A stretch of 64,000 bases of DNA from Janthinobacterium sp. CG3 (GTDB lineage Bacteria > Pseudomonadota > Gammaproteobacteria > Burkholderiales > Burkholderiaceae_D), in the NCBI RefSeq assembly GCF_000344615.1, contig NZ_KB467824.1, forward strand, positions 4,477,382 through 4,541,381, read 5' to 3'. The translations under genes and the position numbers were made by a program. Positions within the stretch are counted from its first letter, which is position 1; each line of letters begins with the position of its first letter. Below are positions 1 to 7,847 of this stretch, piece by piece. The notes beneath the pieces are model-generated. The model saw only the letters and a list, made by a program, of their open reading frames with translations. It did no database searches and was not told the origin of the DNA.

Positions 1-446
1 TTGCCGTGCTTGTCGATGACGAAGGTGGTCGGCGTCAGCGCGACGTCGCCGTACGCTTTGGCGGCGTCGCCGCTGACGTCGATGGCGACCTTGAACGGCA
101 ACTGGCGCGTTTCGGCGTAGTTGACGACGTAGTTGGCCGGGTCGTATTTCATCGCGACGGCGACGAATTCCAGGCCCTGCGACTTATATTTATTGTAAGT
201 CTGAACCATTTTCGGCATCTCGGCCACGCAGGTGGTGCACGAGGTGGCCCAGAAATTCACCATCACCACCTTGCCCTGCAGGCTTTGCGGCGTGATTTTT
301 TCGCCTTTGATGCCGATGAAGGTCACGTCCGGCGCGCTGGCGCGGGTGTTCAGCGAGACGTAGGCGGCGACGCCCGCTGCGGCGAGCGCGACGACGGCGA
401 TGGCCGGCTTGAGCCAGGACTTGGAGGCGGTGGTGGTGGTGGACAT
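1..446 (-). CDS. TlpA/ResA-like thioredoxin-fold protein, C-terminus outside the window
   Basis: The minus-strand frame opens with ATG at 446 and runs off the window edge, so about 148 residues are visible. Residues 11-32 form one hydrophobic N-terminal segment, which should anchor the protein in the inner membrane with the thioredoxin fold in the periplasm. The redox motif is C-T-T-C at residues 70-73, preceded by NFWATS and followed by VAEMP, the usual TlpA/ResA pattern. Such proteins reduce periplasmic disulfides, for example in cytochrome c maturation. The partner here cannot be named. It lies 111 bp downstream of dolP in the same direction, so it may or may not be cotranscribed with it. 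The family call is firm; the exact role is open. Confidence 0.85.
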   Translation of the reverse strand, partial: MSTTTTASKSWLKPAIAVVALAAAGVAAYVSLNTRASAPDVTFIGIKGEKITPQSLQGKVVMVNFWATSCTTCVAEMPKMVQTYNKYKSQGLEFVAVAMKYDPANYVVNYAETRQLPFKVAIDVSGDAAKAYGDVALTPTTFVIDKHG

Positions 447-557
447 AGAGTTTTCAGGCGAAGTATGCAGCCGATGGGCGGCCAGTATGGAAATGATAGC
501 CCGGCCGGCCTAAGCCCGCCTTAGGGCCGCGGCCGGTCTCCGGGTGGCGCCCTGGTC

Positions 558-1214
558 TTACTTCTCCGCGCTGGCCGAGTCGGGCCGCATCTGCCGCAGC
601 TCGTCTTCGGTGATGTAGTCGAACATCTTGACCACTTGCTGCACGCCGCTCACGCCGCGGGCGATGTCGCCGCCGATGCCGCCTTCGCGCTGGGTCACGC
701 GGCCCATCATGTAGACCGTGCCGCGCTCCGTGACGATCTTAAAGGAGTTGGCCGAGATGGTTTTCATGTCGACCAGGCTGGCCTTGACCTTGGTGGTGAT
801 CAGCGTGTCGCTGGAGCGCGAGGTATAGGTCGAGGCCGGACCGACCTGGAGCTCGTTGGCGATGTTGCGCACACCGTCGATGGCGCGCACTTCGCGCTCG
901 ACGGCGGCCTTGCTCGCCTCGCTGGGCACTTCGCCGGTCAGCAGGACGCGGCGGTTGAAGCTGGCGATGTTGACGTGGCCGTCCTCGCCGACGATTTTCG
1001 GGATGCGCACTTCGCCCTTGACGGCGATGGCCTTGTCCTCGGTCTGCGCGCCCAGGGTGCGCCGGTCCGACGCGGCGACGGTGCTCATGACGGCGCCGCC
1101 AATGATCATTTCGACGCAGCCCGACAGGGTGGTGAGCATCGCGCCGCACAACAGTGCGGCCGCCAATGGGCGTTGCATGCGCGACCAGCCAGGGCCGGCG
1201 TCCTTGTTAATCAT
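558..1214 (-). CDS. dolP: BON-domain outer-membrane lipoprotein, DolP (YraP) type
   Basis: This 218-residue lipoprotein has a signal peptide ending in the lipobox L-S-G-C (Cys33), followed by two BON domains (about residues 65-130 and 135-205). This is the DolP/YraP architecture. DolP is an outer-membrane lipoprotein that supports envelope integrity and binds anionic phospholipid through a BON domain. The annotated ATG overlaps the diaA stop by 8 bp, suggesting translational coupling. A second ATG at codon 13 (1178) would give a more standard signal peptide and is an alternative start. The gene order lpoA-yraN-diaA-dolP matches the Escherichia coli yraMNOP block, which strengthens the call. 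Confidence 0.88.
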   Translation of the reverse strand: MINKDAGPGWSRMQRPLAAALLCGAMLTTLSGCVEMIIGGAVMSTVAASDRRTLGAQTEDKAIAVKGEVRIPKIVGEDGHVNIASFNRRVLLTGEVPSEASKAAVEREVRAIDGVRNIANELQVGPASTYTSRSSDTLITTKVKASLVDMKTISANSFKIVTERGTVYMMGRVTQREGGIGGDIARGVSGVQQVVKMFDYITEDELRQMRPDSASAEK

Positions 1215-1803
1215 TCTCGTCTCCTCCGAACAACGCGACGTCGATGCCGTCGCAGATGCAGTGAATGGTGGTTAAATGGACTTCCTGGATGCGCGCGGTG
1301 CGTTCGGCCGGCACGCAGATATGCACGTCGGCGTCGGTGAGCATCTTGCCGATGGCGCCGCCGCCCTTGCCGGTCATTGCGACCACCCGCATTTCGCGTT
1401 CCAACGCCGCCTCGATCGCCGCCATCACGTTGGCCGAGTTGCCCGACGTCGAAATGGCCAGCAGGATGTCGCCGGCCTGGCCGAAGGCCTGCACCTGCTT
1501 CGAGAAGATCTCGCGGTAGCTGTAGTCGTTGCCGACGGCGGTCAGGATCGAGGTGTCGGTCGCCAGCGACAGCGCCGGCAGCGGAAAGCGTTCGCGTTCG
1601 AAGCGTCCCACCAGCTCGGCGGCGAAGTGCTGGCAGTCGGCGGCGGAACCGCCGTTGCCGCAGGCCAGAATCTTATTGCCGTTCGAGAGGGCGGCGAACA
1701 TCAGTTCGACCGCCGCCATGATCGGTTGCGCCAATACCGTGGCGGACTGGATTTTGAGTTCGGCACTTTCGTGGAAGTGCGAGATTATGCGTTGATTATT
1801 CAT
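1207..1803 (-). CDS. diaA: SIS-domain protein DiaA/GmhA family
   Basis: This 198-residue single-SIS-domain protein has the phosphosugar-binding signature [18 protein letters not shown] near residues 48-65 and [10 protein letters not shown] near residue 117. By sequence it belongs to the GmhA (sedoheptulose-7-phosphate isomerase)/DiaA family. Its place between yraN and dolP argues for DiaA, the DnaA-binding initiation factor, rather than the LPS heptose enzyme. Sequence alone does not separate the two roles. The start ATG at 1803 is unambiguous, and the stop overlaps the dolP start by 8 bp. Confidence 0.85.
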   Translation of the reverse strand: MNNQRIISHFHESAELKIQSATVLAQPIMAAVELMFAALSNGNKILACGNGGSAADCQHFAAELVGRFERERFPLPALSLATDTSILTAVGNDYSYREIFSKQVQAFGQAGDILLAISTSGNSANVMAAIEAALEREMRVVAMTGKGGGAIGKMLTDADVHICVPAERTARIQEVHLTTIHCICDGIDVALFGGDEND

Positions 1804-1875
1804 AGCTGCCGATTATAGTGCAGGCGCGCGCCGAGGCGTGCAAGCACGGTTAAATATGCTTACACTTCGGCGCTG

Positions 1876-2235
1876 TCAGGTGTCGATGGCGTTGCGCAGC
1901 CAGGACAGCGCGCCGGCGTCGATGGCCACCACGTCGAAGCGGCACGGCGGCAGGGTTTTCAGGCCCAGCAGGTAGACTTGGGCCGCCAGGACCAGGCGTT
2001 TGCGCTTGGCCGGCGTGACGCTGGCGGCGGCGCCGCCGTGGCTGGTGCCGGCGCGCTGGCGCACCTCGACGAACACCAGGTCGCCGCGCTCGCGCATGAT
2101 CAAGTCGATTTCGCCGCCCTTGCAGCGGAAATTGCGCTGCACCAGGACCAGGCCGCGCGCCAGCAGGTGCGCCAGCGCGGCGTCCTCGCCGAGCCGGCCC
2201 TGGCGCTGCTTGTCGGTCGGGCGCCCGTTCGGCAT
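1876..2235 (-). CDS. yraN: YraN/UPF0102 family nuclease-fold protein
   Basis: This 119-residue protein of the UPF0102 family has the conserved restriction-endonuclease-like core, GEIDLI (about residue 41) and VFVEVR (about residue 53). The Lys of the classic E-x-K motif is replaced by Arg here. Function is unproven in the family; the fold suggests a Holliday-junction-type or nuclease-like enzyme. It lies 12 bp after lpoA and 72 bp before diaA, all on the minus strand, as in many proteobacteria. The start ATG at 2235 follows the lpoA stop closely, consistent with coupled translation. Confidence 0.88.
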   Translation of the reverse strand: MPNGRPTDKQRQGRLGEDAALAHLLARGLVLVQRNFRCKGGEIDLIMRERGDLVFVEVRQRAGTSHGGAAASVTPAKRKRLVLAAQVYLLGLKTLPPCRFDVVAIDAGALSWLRNAIDT

Positions 2236-2247
2236 GGCCGCCGGCGC

Positions 2248-3582
2248 TTAGCGGAGCGGCGCCGGCAGCGGCGCCAGCACGCCGTGCTGGTACATGGCGG
2301 CCTGCTCGACCCGCTCGAAGCTGGCCGGACCCTGGCCGAAGCTGACCGTCAGCTTGCCGGTGACGCCGTCGAGCTTGAAGCGCGCCGCCGGCTGCAGCGC
2401 GATTTCGCGCGCCACCCGGAAGGCGTCGATGCCGAGCGCGTACAGGCGCTCCATGTCGGCGCTCGGGCGGCGCCCGTCGACGGCCAGCGGCTGCGGATAG
2501 ACCATCACCGCCGGATGGTCGCGCTGCACCTGCCAGGGCAGGTCGAGCAGGCGCACGCCGTCCATCTGCGGCCCCGGCTCGCCGCGGCCGGCGCCGGGGT
2601 TCAGCGAAGAGGTCCCGTACATCGGCAGCTCGGCGCCGAGCGCCACGCGCAGCTGGCGCGCCTGGTCGGCGTCCATCGCCACGAACAGCAGCCCGGGCGG
2701 GGCGGCCTGCACGCGCGCGCGCAGCTGCACCAGTTCGGAGTCGCTGAGGTAGCCGTTGAGCGCCGTCATGTCGACGCTCTCGGCGCTGCGCCCCTGGCGT
2801 TGCCACTGGGCGGCGAAGGCGCTGGCGATGCGCTTCTGCCACGGCGCGCCGGCCGACAGGATCAGCGCGGCGCCGGCCGCTTGCTCGTTGGCGGCCCAGG
2901 CGGCGGCCTGGCGCGCCTCGTCTTCGATCGACAGGCCCATCGCCAGCATCGCCGGCGGCAGCGTCGCGCCGCCGGCGCTGCCGCGCCCTTCCGGATAGTT
3001 CAGCGCGATGGTCGGCTTGCGCACCAGCGCGCTGGCGGCCACCGCCGTGACGGCCGAGCGCGCCAGCGGGCCGACCAGGATGTCCTGCTGCTCCTGGGCC
3101 TGGGCGTAACTGGCCAGCACGTCCTGGGGCGCCTCGCCGGTGCCGATGACGCTGACGACGAAGCCGTCGCGGTCGCGCTCGTAGGCGGCCATGAAGCCGG
3201 CGCGCAGCGATTCGGCGGCCTGGCCCAGCGTTTCCGAACGCAGTGGCAGCAACAGCGCGATACGGATCGGCGCGCCGCCGCGCGCCGCGCCCGGGGCGGC
3301 GGCGGCCGGCGCCGGCGAGGCCGGCGTGGCCGGCGCGTCGGGCGCGGCGCCCGGGTCCGGGCTGTCGACGCTGAAGGTCTCGGGCGCCGGCTCGGGTGCC
3401 GGCTGCGGTTCCGGCCGCGGCGCCGAAGCCGGCGGCGCGGGCGCCGGCGCGCTTGTAATTGACGAGATTGGCGCGCACAATCGGCCGGGCGCGTCGCACG
3501 GCGTGCTGCACGCGCTTATCATTCCGATTGCCGTACTGAGCAGCAGTACCTTCACACTATTAGCAAGCATCCAAGCCCCCAT
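2248..3582 (-). CDS. lpoA: Penicillin-binding protein activator, LpoA C-domain type lipoprotein
   Basis: From the ATG at 3582 this is 444 residues. The signal peptide ends at the lipobox I-S-A-C (Cys25), followed by a Pro/Ala-rich linker of about 60 residues and then a periplasmic-binding-protein-like domain. The linker and LivJ-type domain correspond to the C-terminal half of E. coli LpoA, the outer-membrane activator of PBP1A. The N-terminal TPR domain of the long gamma-proteobacterial form is absent, giving the shorter form. The ATG at 3570 is an equally good start. The 3582 ATG overlaps the rsmI start on the other strand base for base, so the divergent promoters must overlap the neighbouring coding ends. 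Confidence 0.82.
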   Translation of the reverse strand: MGAWMLANSVKVLLLSTAIGMISACSTPCDAPGRLCAPISSITSAPAPAPPASAPRPEPQPAPEPAPETFSVDSPDPGAAPDAPATPASPAPAAAAPGAARGGAPIRIALLLPLRSETLGQAAESLRAGFMAAYERDRDGFVVSVIGTGEAPQDVLASYAQAQEQQDILVGPLARSAVTAVAASALVRKPTIALNYPEGRGSAGGATLPPAMLAMGLSIEDEARQAAAWAANEQAAGAALILSAGAPWQKRIASAFAAQWQRQGRSAESVDMTALNGYLSDSELVQLRARVQAAPPGLLFVAMDADQARQLRVALGAELPMYGTSSLNPGAGRGEPGPQMDGVRLLDLPWQVQRDHPAVMVYPQPLAVDGRRPSADMERLYALGIDAFRVAREIALQPAARFKLDGVTGKLTVSFGQGPASFERVEQAAMYQHGVLAPLPAPLR

Positions 3583-4495
3583 GACCGTACAAGAATCCAG
3601 TTCCATCGCCAGCCTGCCCGTCATTGCCGAGGCGGCACTCCAAGCCTATCCTATCTCAACATTGTACGTAGTGGCGACCCCGATCGGCAATGTCACCGAT
3701 ATTAGCCTGCGCGCGCTGCACGTTTTAAGCCTGGTCAACGCGGTCGCCTGCGAGGATACCCGCAACACCGCGCACCTGATGACCCGCTTCGGCCTGAACA
3801 AGCCGCTGATCGCGGCGCACCAGCACAACGAGCGCGAAGTGGCCGAAGTGCTGATCGCGCGCCTGCTGGCGGGCGAGCGCATCGCGCTGGTGTCCGACGC
3901 CGGCACGCCGGCCGTCTCCGACCCGGGCGCGCGCATCGTCGACGCGGTGCGCGCGGCCGGCCTGCGCGTGCTGCCGCTGCCGGGCGCCTCGGCGGCCATC
4001 ACGGCGATTTCGGCCAGCGGCCTGCTGAACGACCAGTTTTACTTTGTCGGCTTCCTGCCGGCCAAGGCCAAGCAGCGCGAAAACGTGCTGCACAGCCTGC
4101 GCACGGTCAGCGCGACGATGGTGTTCTACGAGGCGCCGCACCGCATCCTGGAGTGCGCCGGCGCGTTGGCGGCGGCCTTCGAGCCAACCCGCCAGGTGGT
4201 GTTCGCGCGCGAGCTGACCAAGATGTTCGAGGAAATCCACCGCTGCCCGCTGGCCGACGCCGTGGCCTGGATCGGCGCCGACCCGCACCGCGAAAAAGGC
4301 GAATACGTGGTCTTGCTGGAGGGCGCGACCGAGGCGCAGGACGCCGAAGAGGCCGAGGCCGAGCGCATCCTGGCGATCCTGCTGGCCGAATGCAGCGTCA
4401 AGCAGGCGGCCGGGCTGGCCGCGCAAATCACCGGGCGCAAGAAGAACGCGCTGTACGACCGCGCCCTGCAAATGAAGGCCGACGCCGGGGAATAG
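3581..4495 (+). CDS. rsmI: 16S rRNA (cytidine(1402)-2'-O)-methyltransferase
   Basis: This 304-residue SAM-dependent methyltransferase of the tetrapyrrole-methylase superfamily starts its core at LYVVATPIGNVTDIS (about residue 28). It continues with CEDTRNTAHL and VSDAGTPAVSDPG, both signature blocks of RsmI. RsmI 2'-O-methylates C1402 in the 16S rRNA decoding centre. The N-terminus carries about 25 extra residues before the conserved core, but no later ATG exists, so 3581 is kept. Its divergent position next to lpoA reproduces the rsmI/lpoA pairing seen across proteobacteria. Confidence 0.93.
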   Translation: MTVQESSSIASLPVIAEAALQAYPISTLYVVATPIGNVTDISLRALHVLSLVNAVACEDTRNTAHLMTRFGLNKPLIAAHQHNEREVAEVLIARLLAGERIALVSDAGTPAVSDPGARIVDAVRAAGLRVLPLPGASAAITAISASGLLNDQFYFVGFLPAKAKQRENVLHSLRTVSATMVFYEAPHRILECAGALAAAFEPTRQVVFARELTKMFEEIHRCPLADAVAWIGADPHREKGEYVVLLEGATEAQDAEEAEAERILAILLAECSVKQAAGLAAQITGRKKNALYDRALQMKADAGE

Positions 4496-4579
4496 CCGGC
4501 GGCGCCGGCGGTTGGCGGCGCGGGCGCGCGCGCAATGAACGGCAACCGCTTTGCGCCAACAATTCTTGGGGCGGAGCCC

Positions 4580-4608
4580 TTGACCGAATTCGATATGGCC
4601 TGTATTAT
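4580..4608 (+). promoter_or_regulatory. sigma-70 promoter of tRNA-Pro
   Basis: The -35 box TTGACC (4580-4585) and the -10 box TATTAT (4603-4608) are separated by exactly 17 bp. The -10 box ends 9 bp before the mature tRNA 5' end, the spacing expected for a tRNA promoter. Confidence 0.75.
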
Positions 4609-4617
4609 CTTGGTCTT

Positions 4618-4694
4618 CGGAGTGTAGCGCAGCCCGGTAGCGCACCTGGTTTGGGACCAGGGGGTCCAAGGTTCGAATCCTTGTACTCCGACCA
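4618..4694 (+). tRNA. tRNA-Pro(TGG)
   Basis: This is a complete 77 nt cloverleaf. The acceptor stem CGGAGTG pairs with TACTCCG (one G-T pair), discriminator A, and an encoded CCA at 4692-4694. The anticodon stem is CCTGG/CCAGG with loop TTTGGGA, giving anticodon TGG at 4652-4654. The T arm contains GGTTCGAATCC. It has its own promoter and a terminator shortly downstream, so it is a monocistronic tRNA gene. Confidence 0.95.
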
Positions 4695-4711
4695 GAATTG
4701 GAAGTAAAAAG

Positions 4712-4749
4712 AAAGACTCAACAGCTTCTGGCTTTTGGGTCTTTTTTTT
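4712..4749 (+). terminator. Rho-independent terminator after tRNA-Pro
   Basis: The stem AAAGACTC (4712-4719) pairs with GGGTCTTT (4737-4744) through one G-T pair and is followed by a run of T residues to 4749. It lies 18 bp past the tRNA CCA end. Confidence 0.75.
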
Positions 4750-4790
4750 ATTCGCCGTCGACATCGCCAGGCGCGACGCCCGCCCTGCCC

Positions 4791-4926
4791 GGTTCTGCCG
4801 CGTCGATGCGTAGAATTGCTCGGCGAACGACATGGCGGCGGCGTCGATCGCACAGCGACCTTTGCGAATCATCCGCATGAGTTCGGCGCCGGCAAGAACA
4901 CCTTGGCAGCCGTCCGCGCATTGCAA
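4791..4926 (-). pseudogene. IS6-family transposase, C-terminal remnant
   Basis: Read on the minus strand, this stretch encodes LAGAELMRMIRKG followed by SFAEQFYAS. This matches the end of IS6-family DDE transposases (pattern LAGIE-MHMIRKGQ then A-x-QFYSLA). The bases at 4791-4798, GGTTCTGC, resemble the IS6 terminal inverted repeat start and fall where an element end is expected. A stop codon precedes the fragment, and the catalytic middle of the protein is missing. The matching N-terminal piece lies at 5951-6139 on the same strand. The rest of 4750-5064 shows no gene. Confidence 0.65.
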
Positions 4927-5064
4927 TCACGCGGCGAGCTGGGTCGTCGTCAACGAGGCGAAGGGAGTCACGCGGTCGACGCTGGCGAAATTAAATAATA
5001 AACTATAATAATAATTCTTCGCAGCAAACATGTTTCGACTAATTTCCATGCGAGCTCCCTGTCG

Positions 5065-5940
5065 ATGCACGCTCTCTTACTGCTGGCCATGCTGGTATTG
5101 GCCAACGCTTCCGCACAAGCCATCGAACCGGCGTGGCACGATTTCGACGTTGGCGTCAGTGACGAGCTGGGCTTTGGCAGCGAGCGCGTTGCGCTGTTGC
5201 TGCGCGCGACAGTCAATGGAAGGAACTGCCATGTCCAGCTCGATACCGGGGCCAGCATAAGCATCCTGTGGCACAGCCAGAGGCCCGCCGGGGCCCCGCC
5301 CCGTCCGGTCCGCGTGACACTGCGGGTGGGCGATGTCGAGCGCGAGATTGAGGCCGACGCGGCAAATTTGGGGCCACTACAGGGCCAGGCGTGCGCCGGG
5401 GTGCTTGCGACTGTAGGGAACGCCTTCTTCGACCATGGCACCCTGACGGTGGACCTCGGCGGCGACCGGTTCGCGTTCGCGGCTGGGTCAAACTTGGGGA
5501 AAGATCCCGCCGCCCAGCCAATGCGCTACTTGCGTTCCGGCACGGAGGGGGGGCACCCGCTAGTCGATGTCGTTCTTGATAATGGATTGCGTGGTCAAAT
5601 GTTGCTCGACACGGGGGCCGCCAGGTTTGGTCTGGCCGCACTCAACGCGACGCAGTGGGAAGCCCTGTCGGGCGGATTGCCGCTCAAAGTCAACGACCGA
5701 GTCCGGGCATTCAATGCGACCAACGCCAAGGATGTCGAATCGTCCGCCTGCTACGAGGCGGTGGTTGCCGGGCACATGACTGTTGCCGGGAAAAACCTGC
5801 GCCAGGCCTTGGTTTCATACTGCCAGGTGCGCAAATTTCAACTGTCCGAGCCACTGATCGGCGTCCTTGGATTGCGCCCATTGGCGGGTCGCTGCGTGGT
5901 GATCGACTACGTTGGGCAGCGCTGGCTGCTGAGCGACTGA
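5065..5940 (+). CDS. Secreted retropepsin-like aspartic protease family protein
   Basis: This 291-residue protein has a signal peptide (about residues 1-21, cleavage after A-Q-A). It contains two D-T-G triads: QLDTGASISIL near residue 55 and LLDTGAARFGL near residue 178. Two such triads in one chain suggest a pseudo-dimeric retropepsin-like or clan AA aspartic peptidase exported to the periplasm. The substrate is unknown. Base composition is a little lower in GC than its surroundings. It sits exactly between the two halves of a broken IS6-type transposase, with its stop codon only about 10 bp from the right-hand half, so it probably arrived during a rearrangement there. No strong ribosome binding site precedes the ATG. 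Confidence 0.7.
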   Translation: MHALLLLAMLVLANASAQAIEPAWHDFDVGVSDELGFGSERVALLLRATVNGRNCHVQLDTGASISILWHSQRPAGAPPRPVRVTLRVGDVEREIEADAANLGPLQGQACAGVLATVGNAFFDHGTLTVDLGGDRFAFAAGSNLGKDPAAQPMRYLRSGTEGGHPLVDVVLDNGLRGQMLLDTGAARFGLAALNATQWEALSGGLPLKVNDRVRAFNATNAKDVESSACYEAVVAGHMTVAGKNLRQALVSYCQVRKFQLSEPLIGVLGLRPLAGRCVVIDYVGQRWLLSD

Positions 5941-5950
5941 TTTCCCGCCC

Positions 5951-6139
5951 GTCTCCGACCTGACGCTTGTGTCTGCGGGCCATCTTTTCGATGAACGCCA
6001 GGAAGCGCGCTACCCACCGGTTGATCGACGAATGATCCACCGATACGCCGCGCTCATCCATCATCTTTTTGAGAGGACGGTAGCTCAGCGGGTAAACCCC
6101 ATACCAGCGGATGCACGCCAAGCCGTCCGCGGCTGGCTT
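5951..6139 (-). pseudogene. IS6-family transposase, N-terminal remnant
   Basis: Minus-strand translation gives CIRWYGVYPLSYRPL, then MMDERGVSVDHSSINRW and KMARRHKRQVG. This is the diagnostic N-terminal half of IS6-family transposases (helix-turn-helix plus zinc-finger-like region). Homology stops abruptly after Gly at about 5951, before the DDE domain. No start codon of its own is left: the frame is bounded by the stop of the cupin gene at 6140. Together with 4791-4926 it represents one decayed insertion sequence. Confidence 0.75.
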
Positions 6140-6631
6140 TTACTCGCCGTCCCAGTAGTCGAGCGAGACGCCCTGCTTGCCGATGATGCGTCGGCCCTGC
6201 CCGTCCATCACGCTGTATTTTCCAGAGTCAGGGAACTCGGCGATTTCCGGCGCCATCTGCGTGCTCACGGCCATGTAGCGCAGTTCGGCGTCGCTGGTGT
6301 TGATGAGCTGGTGCGCGGTCTCGGCGCCGCCGGCCGGGCAGGCGACGATGTCGCCGGCGCGCAGCGGGTAGCGGCGCTCGCCGATGCGCAGCTCCCCGCT
6401 GCCGGCAATCACGAAGAACATCTTCTCGTTGACGCGGTGGTTGTGGAAGGGGAAGGCGCGCATGCCCGGCGCCAGGCTGATGACGTTGTAGCCGAGTTGG
6501 CGCGCGCCCAGCTGCGCGCCGACCATGGCGATGCGCGGCGCGTAACGTTGCGCCGCCGCGCCGCTGGCGGCGTAGGCCGCCGGCAGCGCTTGCAGCTCCA
6601 GTTCGTCGAGGTTGATGATGGGACGGGTCAT
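6140..6631 (-). CDS. Cupin-domain protein
   Basis: This 163-residue single-domain cupin has metal-binding motif 1 H-N-H-R-x-N-E in PFHNHRVNEKMF (about residues 63-74), with G-SGELRIG after it. Motif 2 is the GDIVACPAG block and the AHQLINTS segment. Such proteins bind a metal and serve as small isomerases, dioxygenases or sugar-binding proteins; the specific reaction cannot be read from the sequence. It is divergent from a LysR regulator 118 bp away, which probably controls it. The start ATG at 6631 is clear. Confidence 0.8.
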   Translation of the reverse strand: MTRPIINLDELELQALPAAYAASGAAAQRYAPRIAMVGAQLGARQLGYNVISLAPGMRAFPFHNHRVNEKMFFVIAGSGELRIGERRYPLRAGDIVACPAGGAETAHQLINTSDAELRYMAVSTQMAPEIAEFPDSGKYSVMDGQGRRIIGKQGVSLDYWDGE

Positions 6632-6749
6632 GGCGTTCTCCGGGTTCCGCTGTTTCCGATGGACCGATTATAGAAGGCCGCTTTATAAAGAAAAATAGCG
6701 GCAATCGTAATACACTGTTCGATCAAATTTGACAGTGCGAGGCCTTTGT

Positions 6750-7634
6750 ATGGTTAACCTGAACCGGCTGCAATCGTTCATCGGCATCGTCGAGACGGCG
6801 TCTTTCACCAAGGCCGCCGAGCGCCTGGGCACCAGCAAGGCAATGCTGAGCTTTCACCTGAAGCAGTTGGAGGCGGAACTGGGCGTGTCGCTGATCGCCC
6901 GCACCACGCGGCGCCTGGCGCTGACCGAGGCGGGCGAGCGCTTCTACGCCGACTGCGTGCGGGTGTTGCGCCAGGCCGAGGCGGCCATCGACGCCGCCCG
7001 CAGCAGCCACCAGACGCTGAGCGGCACCTTGCGCGTGACGTCGACGGCGGAATACGGCGCGCGCTTCGTGGTACCGGCGCTGGCCGCCTTCGCCGCCGGG
7101 CACAGCGCCTTGCAGGTCGATTTTTCGGCCTCGCCGCAGCCGGCCGACCTGATCGCCCAGCAGTTCGACGTGGCGGTGCGGCTGGGCCGCCTGGGCGACT
7201 CCAGCTACCGCGCCGCGCTGGTGACGCGCTATCGGACCATCGCGGTGGCGACGCCGGCCTACCTGGCGCGCCAGCCGCTGCCGCGCACGCCGGACCAGCT
7301 GGGCCGGCTCGACGCCATCGTCCACGCGCGCTTCGAGGGCGGCTTGACGTGGACCGGGCCGGACGGACGGGAATGGGTGACGCAGCACGCCAAGGGGCGC
7401 ATCGTCGCCGACAACGCCGCCGCCATGCTCGGCTTCGCGCTAAGCCATTGCGGCGTGACGCTGCTGCCGCACTGGCTGGTGGCCGACGACGTCGCCGCCG
7501 GCCGTCTGGAGCAGGTGCTGGCCAATTACGCGCTGCCCGAGCAGGGCGTGTTCGCGGTGTATCCGCACACCCCGCACGTGCCGGCGAAAGTGCAGCGCTT
7601 CATCGCTTTTTTGCGCGAGTTTGTCGCGGCTTAA
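6750..7634 (+). CDS. LysR-family transcriptional regulator
   Basis: From ATG at 6750 this is 294 residues. An N-terminal winged helix-turn-helix (NRLQSFIGIVETASFTKAAE) is followed by a LysR substrate-binding domain with DVAVRLGRLGDSSYRA. A TTG at 6729 in frame would add seven residues, but the ATG matches the family start. It is divergently placed to the cupin gene, the classic LysR/target arrangement. The inducer is not predictable. Confidence 0.88.
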   Translation: MVNLNRLQSFIGIVETASFTKAAERLGTSKAMLSFHLKQLEAELGVSLIARTTRRLALTEAGERFYADCVRVLRQAEAAIDAARSSHQTLSGTLRVTSTAEYGARFVVPALAAFAAGHSALQVDFSASPQPADLIAQQFDVAVRLGRLGDSSYRAALVTRYRTIAVATPAYLARQPLPRTPDQLGRLDAIVHARFEGGLTWTGPDGREWVTQHAKGRIVADNAAAMLGFALSHCGVTLLPHWLVADDVAAGRLEQVLANYALPEQGVFAVYPHTPHVPAKVQRFIAFLREFVAA

Positions 7635-7660
7635 AAAGAACAGCGTTAAGTTGGCGTGTC

Positions 7661-7760
7661 GTAGGTCGGATTAGCGTAGCGTAATCCGACGATGTTGGCC
7701 GAAGCGAGACGCGCTGCTGTGTGCCAACGTTGTCGCGTTACGCCGTTCCGGCTAACCCGA
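7661..7760. repeat. Composite REP-like repeat (TAGGTCGGATTAGCG type)
   Basis: Two imperfect hairpins lie about 45 bp apart: GTCGGATTAGCG with GCGTAATCCGAC (7667-7691), and GTTACGCC with GGCTAACCC (7738-7759). The same two-part unit recurs at 25063-25147, and single units occur at 11833-11871, 32336-32366 and 53547-53584. All are in intergenic DNA. The flank GAAAATCGCGTTAAGTGAACGGCAT right after this copy reappears in similar form at 26872-26895. Confidence 0.7.
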
Positions 7761-7847
7761 CGAAAATCGCGTTAAGTGAACGGCATGGAGGTCCGACCCC
7801 GGCTCGGCGCCTTTGGTTTTTTTCAGCGTTGCCGGCGCTTTGATTGA

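Noticed and set aside
4126..4926. 266-codon minus-strand frame across rsmI and tRNA-Pro
   Set aside because: It crosses the tRNA and is antisense to rsmI; only its first 45 codons are meaningful, as an IS6 remnant.
6071..6100. GGTAGCTCAGCGGGT resembles a tRNA D-arm
   Set aside because: No matching anticodon or T arm follows; the bases encode the conserved LSYRPL part of the IS6 remnant.
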